From positions 1 through 5,884 of the forward strand of contig CABRGJ010000065.1 in assembly GCA_902470405.1 (NCBI GenBank): 5,884 nt of DNA, in the 5' to 3' direction. The position numbers and the translations under genes are program-made. This document shows, piece after piece, positions 1 through 5,884 of this stretch. The stretch comes from an uncultured Eggerthella sp. GTDB taxonomy: Bacteria > Actinomycetota > Coriobacteriia > Coriobacteriales > Eggerthellaceae. The notes below the pieces were generated by a model that was not told where the DNA came from, searched no databases, and saw only the letters and a program-made list of their open reading frames with translations. The first letter of the stretch is position 1; the number at the start of each line of letters is the position of its first letter.

Positions 1-212
1 TGGTTCTTGTGGATGACACCCTTGGTAACAGCGCGATCGAGAAGACGGCATGCATTGAGTGCAGCAGCATAAGCCTCTGCGCCATTCTTCGCCTCTACAG
101 CCTCGTGAACTGCGCGGGTAGCGGTCTTGAGTTCAGAACGAACTGCGCGGTTACGCAGACGTGCTTTTTCATTCGTGATGATTCGCTTCTTTTGACTTTT
201 GATGTTCGCCAC
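1..212 (-). CDS. rpsT: 30S ribosomal protein S20 (partial, C-terminus outside the window)
   Basis: Ribosomal protein S20 binds 16S rRNA early in assembly of the small ribosomal subunit. Read on the minus strand, the product begins (M)ANIKSQKKRIITNEKARLR and continues through a basic helical region to KGVIHKN, which is the typical S20 pattern of an N-terminal ANIKSQ-K-R segment and a late K-G-IHKN segment. Seventy codons plus two bases are visible. S20 proteins are usually about 85-90 residues, so only the last 15-20 residues are missing. The start is GTG at 212-210. It is supported by a strong Shine-Dalgarno (GGAGGA on the minus strand, about 219-224) and by the alignment of the conserved N-terminus. 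No ATG fits this frame and spacing. It is transcribed divergently from lepA, a common arrangement for rpsT. Confidence 0.95.
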   Translation of the reverse strand, partial: MANIKSQKKRIITNEKARLRNRAVRSELKTATRAVHEAVEAKNGAEAYAAALNACRLLDRAVTKGVIHKN

Positions 213-218
213 GTTTTA

Positions 219-224
219 TCCTCC
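219..224 (-). promoter_or_regulatory. Shine-Dalgarno of rpsT, which decides its GTG start
   Basis: The minus strand reads GGAGGA six bases before the GTG at 212-210. It is a near-full anti-SD match at good spacing, and it fixes the start of S20 on a non-ATG codon. Confidence 0.85.
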
Positions 225-252
225 ATTGAATTACAAGTTGTAGACGAAAGCC

Positions 253-263
253 TTAGAATCGTA
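253..263 (+). repeat. 11-bp direct repeat TTAGAATCGTA, copy 1
   Basis: This is an exact 11-base match to 338-348, with start-to-start distance of 85 bases. It lies in the rpsT leader side of the divergent region and includes a -10-like hexamer on each strand. The role is unknown. It may be a duplicated promoter element, a regulator half-site pair, or chance. Confidence 0.5.
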
Positions 264-337
264 ACATAACTTCTTTCGCAGTTGTAGTGCTGGTCGATAA
301 ATTATTTGCTAAGGCTGCATACCGATGGTCGGATGGG

Positions 338-348
338 TTAGAATCGTA
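338..348 (+). repeat. 11-bp direct repeat TTAGAATCGTA, copy 2
   Basis: This is the second exact copy, 81-91 bases ahead of the lepA ATG. TAGAAT at 339-344 is a possible -10 for lepA, but the sequence 17-18 bases upstream (around 315-321) is a poor -35. The copy is bracketed by a 6-bp inverted repeat at 328-333 and 359-364. Confidence 0.5.
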
Positions 349-428
349 TCTTGCCTTTTCCGACATAAGAAATGCACGTTCATTTGATAGCATCGTGCGT
401 AACATCATATCGAAGAACGAGAGAGCAC

Positions 429-2234
<1,806 letters not shown>

Positions 2235-2240
2235 ACGATC

Positions 2241-3245
2241 ATGGCTGCTTCGAATCTCTACCAGGACCGCCGTATCATCCTTGCACCGATGGCAGGTGTA
2301 AGCGACGAGGTCTTCCGCGAGATCTGCCTCTCTTACGGTGCACAGCTCACCTATACCGAGATGGTGTCAGCCAAAGCGCTCAGCTTCGGCAATGTGAAGA
2401 CGCGTGATCTGCTTACGCTCGCGCCCTCTGAAGACAAGGTTGTCGTACAGATCTTCGGACACGAACCGCTCACCATGGCGGCAGAAGCAGCTCAGCTCGA
2501 ACAAGAGATGGGCGATCGAATCTTCTCCTTTGACATCAATATGGGATGTCCAGCACGCAAGATAGCTGGAAAAGGTGACGGTTCTGCGCTCATGCGCGAT
2601 CCGCTCTTGGCAGGACGGATCGTCGAGGAGATGGTACGTGCGGTAGAGCTTCCTGTTACCGTGAAGATGCGTCGAGGTTTTGAGATGGGTCATGAGACCG
2701 CACCAGAGCTGGCGCATATCGTGCAAGAATCCGGAGCTTTCGCCATCGCGATACACGGCCGTTTTGCTCAGCAGTTCTATCAGGGTGAGGCCTGCTGGGA
2801 CACCATCACGCGCGTGAAAGAGGCAGTATCCATCCCTGTAGTGGGAAACGGCGATATCACTTCAGGAAGACAAGCTAAAGAGATGCTCGACCAAACAGGA
2901 TGCGATGCAGTCATGGTAGGGCGTGGTGCACAGGGCAATCCTTGGGTATTCGAAGATATCGCAACGTATCTTGAAACAGGCCTCTCCGCACCAGCGCCAA
3001 CCGCTGAACAACGAATCATGGTCGCACTCGATCACGCACGCATGCTCGCCGATCATTATCACAACAACATCGTGAAGATGCGCAAGCATGCGATGTGGTA
3101 CCTACGCGGCTTGTATGGCGCATCCACTGCCCGTCGCGCAATAAACGATGCGGTCACATTCGACGACTTCAAAGCCATCTTCGAAGAAGTGCTCGCCAAA
3201 CAACCCCTCAGAGAGACATCCACCGAAAATGAGGTGTGCTTATGA
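2241..3245 (+). CDS. tRNA-dihydrouridine synthase (Dus family, DusB-like)
   Basis: Dus enzymes are FMN-dependent and use NADPH to reduce specific uridines in tRNA to dihydrouridine in the cytoplasm. The 334-residue product is a TIM-barrel protein with APMAGVSD at the N-terminus (15-22), then DINMGCP with the presumed catalytic Cys103. It continues with KMRRG (Lys142 onward), IHGR (His172), GNGD (202-205) and the FMN-phosphate segment VGRGAQGNPW (226-235), followed by a helical tRNA-binding C-terminus. The usual HGRTR is HGRFA here, a mild variation. The ATG lies 6 bp after the lepA stop, and I see no clear Shine-Dalgarno at the right spacing, so translational coupling to lepA is likely. The tRNA position modified cannot be read from the sequence. 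The protein looks closest to the DusB/bacterial Dus group, so I leave the symbol blank. Confidence 0.93.
   Translation: MAASNLYQDRRIILAPMAGVSDEVFREICLSYGAQLTYTEMVSAKALSFGNVKTRDLLTLAPSEDKVVVQIFGHEPLTMAAEAAQLEQEMGDRIFSFDINMGCPARKIAGKGDGSALMRDPLLAGRIVEEMVRAVELPVTVKMRRGFEMGHETAPELAHIVQESGAFAIAIHGRFAQQFYQGEACWDTITRVKEAVSIPVVGNGDITSGRQAKEMLDQTGCDAVMVGRGAQGNPWVFEDIATYLETGLSAPAPTAEQRIMVALDHARMLADHYHNNIVKMRKHAMWYLRGLYGASTARRAINDAVTFDDFKAIFEEVLAKQPLRETSTENEVCL
3231..3236 (+). promoter_or_regulatory. Shine-Dalgarno of hemW inside the dus 3' end
   Basis: GAGGTG sits five bases before the ATG at 3242. It favours that ATG as the hemW start over the GTG at 3236, which forms part of the SD itself. Confidence 0.7.
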
Positions 3246-4402
3246 GTCTCCCTGGCGGCGATATGCTCGAAGGTCAAGAGCCCTATCGCGCACTCTATAT
3301 TCATATTCCATTTTGCAAGAGCAAATGCACCTACTGCGATTTCGCAAGCGAAGCGATCGACAAAGATGATGAACGTATCGAAGCCTATATCGACGACCTC
3401 ATCCTCCAGATCCGTCAAGCCTCACGTGCCGATCTGCTCGGTTCGCTTGAGACGGTCTATATTGGCGGAGGAACACCGACCTATATCGGTAATAAGCAAT
3501 TGAGCCGTTTGCTCTACGCTCTCTCCCTCTCCATGCATCTGACGCCCGAAGTCGAATGTACGCTTGAAGTGAATCCTGAAAGCCTGACCGAGGCGATGGT
3601 GAAAGACCTGTTCGCACTCGGCGTAACACGTCTTTCCATCGGCGTGCAATCCTTCAATGACGAGCTTCTCGCAACGCTCGGACGCGCACATGATGCACAG
3701 ACAGCAAAAGAAGCGATCCGATGCGCTAAGGTGCGCTTCGAGAACATCAGCATCGATCTGATGTGCGGATTGCCAAATCAGAGCATGGAAGTCTTCCTCG
3801 ATTCGCTCAAGACCGACCTTGATCTCGGCGTTAGTCATATCAGCATCTATCCACTCACGATCGAAAAGGGTACTCCGCTTTCTCGCCTCATGGAACGCTC
3901 GCTGTTCCCTGAGACCGAAGAAGAGCTTTCTGATAAAGCAGCTGAGATGATGTTGGAGGCCCAACGCTTGCTCGAAGAGCAGGGTTATCATCGCTATGAA
4001 GTGGCCAGCTACGCGCTTGATGGTTGTGAATGCAAGCACAACAAAGTTTATTGGACAGGCAAACCATACCTTGGCATTGGCTCGGCCGCGGTAACGATGA
4101 AGCAAAACGACCAAGTGCGTATGCGCGTGTGCGAGGGCGAGGTGCAAGAGACGCTCGATATTTGTGAAGCCCGCATCGAGGACCTGATGCTCGGCATGCG
4201 TATGAGCAGGGGAGTTTCTCGCGATCAGGTCGAGATGGTCGAAGCGTCGATCCCAGGCACGCTCGCGACCTTCCAAGAACTCGAAGCAAATGATTACGTC
4301 TTCGAAGAGCAAGCGCGCTTCAAGCCCACGCAGAAAGGCTGGCTTTGGGGAAATGTGCTCTATGGAACGATCCTCGATCTTGCTGCGCAGCATGAGCGGT
4401 AA
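3242..4402 (+). CDS. hemW: Radical-SAM protein HemW (heme chaperone, HemN-like)
   Basis: HemW resembles oxygen-independent coproporphyrinogen III oxidase (HemN) but is thought to bind and deliver heme. It is often mis-annotated as HemN. The 386-residue product has the radical-SAM 4Fe-4S cluster motif CKSKCTYC (Cys25, Cys29, Cys32) followed by Asp-Phe. CxxxCxxCxF fits HemW, whereas true HemN has a fourth cysteine. Next come GGGTPT (75-80), LEVNPES, GVTRLSIGVQSF, IDLMCGLP and HISIYPLTIEKGTPL. The HemW-type HNKVYW (266-271) with YLGIGSAA follows, then the C-terminal LMLGMRMSRGV element. The start is ATG at 3242, overlapping the dus stop as ATGA. A Shine-Dalgarno GAGGTG (3231-3236) inside dus supports it over the in-frame GTG at 3236. 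The length matches the family (about 380). Genomic linkage to lepA and hrcA is classical for hemW. Confidence 0.95.
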   Translation: MSLPGGDMLEGQEPYRALYIHIPFCKSKCTYCDFASEAIDKDDERIEAYIDDLILQIRQASRADLLGSLETVYIGGGTPTYIGNKQLSRLLYALSLSMHLTPEVECTLEVNPESLTEAMVKDLFALGVTRLSIGVQSFNDELLATLGRAHDAQTAKEAIRCAKVRFENISIDLMCGLPNQSMEVFLDSLKTDLDLGVSHISIYPLTIEKGTPLSRLMERSLFPETEEELSDKAAEMMLEAQRLLEEQGYHRYEVASYALDGCECKHNKVYWTGKPYLGIGSAAVTMKQNDQVRMRVCEGEVQETLDICEARIEDLMLGMRMSRGVSRDQVEMVEASIPGTLATFQELEANDYVFEEQARFKPTQKGWLWGNVLYGTILDLAAQHER

Positions 4403-4483
4403 GCGCTCGTTCATGCATGTCCACTTTTCGCTACGACCACCTAAGTCAATAAGCAACCGATAACATTTTTGTTCTGTGGAGAA

Positions 4484-4510
4484 TTAGCACTCGTGTTTCT
4501 CGACTGCTAA
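4484..4510 (+). promoter_or_regulatory. CIRCE operator (HrcA binding site)
   Basis: The left arm TTAGCACTC (4484-4492) matches the CIRCE consensus exactly. A 9-base spacer (4493-4501) follows, then the right arm GACTGCTAA (4502-4510). The right arm differs from the consensus GAGTGCTAA at one base only. CIRCE is the inverted repeat bound by the HrcA repressor in heat-shock operons. Its position just before hrcA predicts autoregulation of hrcA-dnaJ. Confidence 0.95.
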
Positions 4511-4513
4511 AAT
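4484..4513 (+). promoter_or_regulatory. Candidate hrcA promoter overlapping CIRCE
   Basis: TTAGCA (4484-4489, four of six bases of TTGACA) and TAAAAT (4508-4513, five of six of TATAAT) are separated by 18 bases. The -35 lies in the left CIRCE arm and the -10 begins inside the right arm, so bound HrcA would directly block RNA polymerase. Transcription would start near 4519-4521, giving a leader of about 16-18 bases. The assignment is by eye and unproven. Confidence 0.5.
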
Positions 4514-4526
4514 GCCTTGAGTAACG

Positions 4527-4533
4527 AAGGAGG
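4527..4533 (+). promoter_or_regulatory. Shine-Dalgarno of hrcA, which decides its GTG start
   Basis: AAGGAGG is a near-complete anti-SD match. Only three bases separate it from the GTG at 4537, which is closer than usual. The GTG is still preferred because the following residues LSDRRQIVLK align with the start of HrcA proteins. Confidence 0.75.
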
Positions 4534-4536
4534 CCT

Positions 4537-5551
4537 GTGCTATCAGACAGAAGACAGATCGTGCTCAAGATGCTCATCAACGAGTACATCGCCCATGCGC
4601 TTCCGATCGGCTCACGCACGCTGATCGATCGTTATCATCTTGACATCAGTTCAGCCACGGTACGAAATGAGCTCTCGCATCTTGAAGATGCAGGCTATCT
4701 CACCTCACCTCACACCTCAGCTGGTCGTGTGCCGACCGATTTCGGGTACCGTACCTTCGTTAACGATCTGCTCGAGCACCTCCCTGAAACACCAAGCCCA
4801 TCGATGCTCGATGACCTCTATGCGGATGCTGCAGAACTCGACGATCTGCTCGATAAGACCTCTCAAGTGCTCGCTCGCTTCACCAACTGTCTTGCGATGG
4901 TAGTGCCAAGCACGCTCACCAACGCCGCAATCATGCGCATCACGCTCGTGCTGCTCTCTTCAACACGCCTGCTTGCCATGGTCGTGAGCGAAGATGGCAC
5001 CGTCTTCAAGCGCACGATCGAAACGACCGACGAGATCGAGGTTGAGCGCATTGCCACGATCGAACGAATCCTCAACGAGCTCTATGCTGGCTCACCGCTC
5101 TCGAAGATGCCTGAACGCACAACGAAGAACGAATCCACACAGTCGTTCGGGTCCATGAATGAGGCCCTTCAAGATCCGCTCTTCTTGCTCATCGAGCAAG
5201 AGATATTCGATTGCTGTGCGCGCAGCCGTGCGCATCGCCCGCACACGCTCGGCATCTCACGCTTGCTCGACCAGCCCGAATTCAGCGATGCCACTCGTGT
5301 TTCTCCACTCATCGAAAAGCTTGAGGACGAGACCATCTTATTTCGGCGAAGCTACCGAAAGCGACGTGCCACTCATCCGCATCGGCCACGAGAATGGCAG
5401 CGATGAACTTTCCGAGATCTCGGTTGTTGCAACACCTTATTCCAAAGAAGGGGCGCAAGGTATGATCGCCGTAATCGGCCCCACGCGTATGAATTACGAA
5501 CAAGTCATCAAAGCAGTCCGCGCTGCTCGAACGTTATTACAAGACTCATAA
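4537..5551 (+). pseudogene. hrcA: Heat-inducible transcription repressor HrcA, reading frame shifted near 5341
   Basis: HrcA is a dimeric repressor that binds CIRCE and controls chaperone genes, with GroEL aiding its activity in the species studied. The N-terminal winged-helix part is intact: LSDRRQIVLK, then PIGSRTL (23-29), SSATVRNELSHLEDAGYL (38-55) and HTSAGRVPTDFGYR (59-72). The central dimerization/GAF-like region follows, ending in SRLLDQPEFSDATRV and LIEKLEDETILF. After Phe269 the zero frame gives 20 basic, unconserved residues and stops at 5404-5406. The conserved C-terminus IGHEN (5381-5395) and GPTRMNY (5477-5497) lies in the +1 frame and ends at the TAA at 5549-5551. Dropping one T from 5341-5343 would give one continuous protein of about 337 residues, a normal HrcA length. 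So either the sequence carries an error, the gene is truncated, or the ribosome shifts frame. dnaJ follows after 24 bp. Confidence 0.9.
5338..5346 (+). other. hrcA frame-change point, sequence TTA TTT CGG
   Basis: In the incoming frame these codons read Leu-Phe-Arg. In the frame needed for the HrcA C-terminus the reading is TTC (5342-5344), GGC, GAA. The shift must lie between the +1-frame stop at 5156-5158 and the zero-frame stop at 5404. The family pattern (LEDET before it, GHEN after it) narrows it to about 5330-5375. One extra base, or loss of two, would explain it. Confidence 0.7.
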
Positions 5552-5575
5552 GGAACCAGAAAGAGATCGATCCGA

Positions 5576-5884
5576 ATGGCTCAAGACCTATACGAAATTC
5601 TTGGCGTTGACAAGACCGCGACCGACGATGAGGTAAAGAAGGCATTTCGCAAGAAAGCGCGTACGCTTCATCCCGACGTGAACAAAGAACCTGATGCAGA
5701 AGAACGCTTTAAAGAACTCAATGAAGCCTATGATGTTCTGAGCGATCCAGCTAAACGCAATCATTACGATCGATTTGGTACCGCACCAGGCTCAAGCGCA
5801 GGCGCGGGATATGTCGACCTCGAAGATCTCTTCGGTGGTGGATTCGGCATGGGAGACCTGTTCAGTTCCTTCTTTGGCGGGGGA
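5576..5884 (+). CDS. dnaJ: Chaperone protein DnaJ (partial, N-terminal 103 residues)
   Basis: DnaJ (Hsp40) delivers unfolded proteins to DnaK and stimulates its ATPase in the cytoplasm. The visible 103 residues contain a complete J domain: DLYEILGV (4-11), a basic helix II (KKAFRKKAR), the essential HPD motif (32-34), NEAYDVLSD, and a KRNHYDRFG end (about residues 61-69). A Gly/Phe-rich region follows (about 87-103, [19 protein letters not shown]) and the window then ends. A G/F region directly after the J domain fits a DnaJ/CbpA-type protein. The zinc-finger part that would confirm type I lies outside the window. The ATG at 5576 is chosen from the conserved start [10 protein letters not shown]. 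The purine-rich AAAGAGA (about 5560-5566) is only a modest Shine-Dalgarno. It lies 24 bp after hrcA and is probably cotranscribed under CIRCE control. Confidence 0.95.
   Translation, partial: MAQDLYEILGVDKTATDDEVKKAFRKKARTLHPDVNKEPDAEERFKELNEAYDVLSDPAKRNHYDRFGTAPGSSAGAGYVDLEDLFGGGFGMGDLFSSFFGGG

Larger units (their letters stand above)
213..428. promoter_or_regulatory. Divergent rpsT / lepA intergenic control region
   Basis: These 216 bases separate the starts of rpsT (minus) and lepA (plus), so promoters for both genes are expected here. The stretch is more AT-rich than the flanking genes. Two copies of TTAGAATCGTA (253-263 and 338-348) each contain a -10-like TAGAAT on the plus strand and TACGAT on the minus strand. 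I could not pair either with a convincing -35 hexamer, so no transcription start is assigned. A 6-bp inverted repeat (GTCGGA 328-333, TCCGAC 359-364) flanks the second copy. No small gene with a credible ribosome binding site was seen. Confidence 0.6.
4403..4536. other. hemW-hrcA intergenic region
   Basis: This gap of 134 bp breaks the run of tightly packed genes. Its right half holds the CIRCE operator, a promoter candidate and the hrcA Shine-Dalgarno. Its left half has no convincing intrinsic terminator. A short stem, GAGCG (4394-4398) with CGCTC (4404-4408), straddles the hemW stop but is not followed by a T-run. Read-through from hemW into hrcA therefore remains possible. Confidence 0.6.

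Noticed and set aside
9..269. An 86-codon plus-strand open frame over rpsT
   Set aside because: It lies antisense to a clearly conserved S20 gene, lacks a ribosome binding site and has no recognisable motif.
372..428. An upstream in-frame start for lepA that would add 19 residues
   Set aside because: The added residues do not resemble LepA N-termini, and the ATG at 429 is preceded by a purine-rich site and matches the family start.
4394..4408. A stem-loop (GAGCG / CGCTC) across the hemW stop, considered as a terminator
   Set aside because: The stem is short, the loop contains the stop codon, and no T-run follows directly.
3422..4456. A 344-codon minus-strand open frame opposite hemW
   Set aside because: It is long because of codon bias in hemW. 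The translated protein has no recognisable domain, and hemW on the other strand is unmistakable.
4458..4474. AACA TTTT TGTT and GATAAC ahead of CIRCE, considered as a terminator or -10
   Set aside because: The palindrome is only four base pairs with a T loop, and no -35 lies at proper spacing for GATAAC.
5159..5341. The left part of a 130-codon +1-frame ORF beginning at an ATG at 5159, considered as a separate small gene
   Set aside because: Before about 5341 this frame overlaps good HrcA sequence in the zero frame and looks random. Only its right part is HrcA-like, so it is the continuation of hrcA and not a separate gene.

Overview
This is an ordinary, gene-dense bacterial housekeeping region. 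It holds one gene read leftward at the left edge (rpsT, cut by the window) and five genes read rightward: lepA, a dus-family tRNA-dihydrouridine synthase, hemW, hrcA and the start of dnaJ (cut by the right edge). Similar orders (rpsT divergent from lepA, then hemW, hrcA and dnaJ) are known in Actinomycetota and, with grpE and dnaK added, in Bacillota. Direct hrcA-dnaJ linkage without grpE-dnaK, moderate GC by eye, and the preference for CGC/CGT arginine codons suggest a mid-GC actinomycete, perhaps a member of the Coriobacteriia. That placement is an inference and is not proven by the window.

Layout: positions 1-212 are ribosomal protein S20 on the minus strand with a GTG start and a strong Shine-Dalgarno. 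Positions 213-428 are a divergent control region carrying two copies of an 11-bp direct repeat. Positions 429-4402 are a tight three-gene run. lepA and dus are separated by 6 bp, and dus and hemW overlap in an ATGA, so one transcript is likely. Positions 4403-4536 are a 134-bp gap that contains a near-perfect CIRCE operator overlapping a plausible promoter just ahead of hrcA. Positions 4537-5551 are hrcA, and dnaJ follows after 24 bp.

The genes form two functional blocks. The first is translation and tRNA modification plus a radical-SAM heme-handling protein (lepA, dus, hemW). The second is a heat-shock unit in which HrcA should bind CIRCE and repress its own gene and dnaJ.

The one clear anomaly is in hrcA. 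The reading frame matching HrcA changes by +1 near position 5341. The zero frame runs on for only 20 unrelated codons, while the conserved C-terminus continues in the other frame to 5551. This may be a sequence error, a real inactivating indel, or less likely +1 frameshifting at a UUU CGG sequence. I found no mobile element, CRISPR array, RNA gene or evidently novel system.
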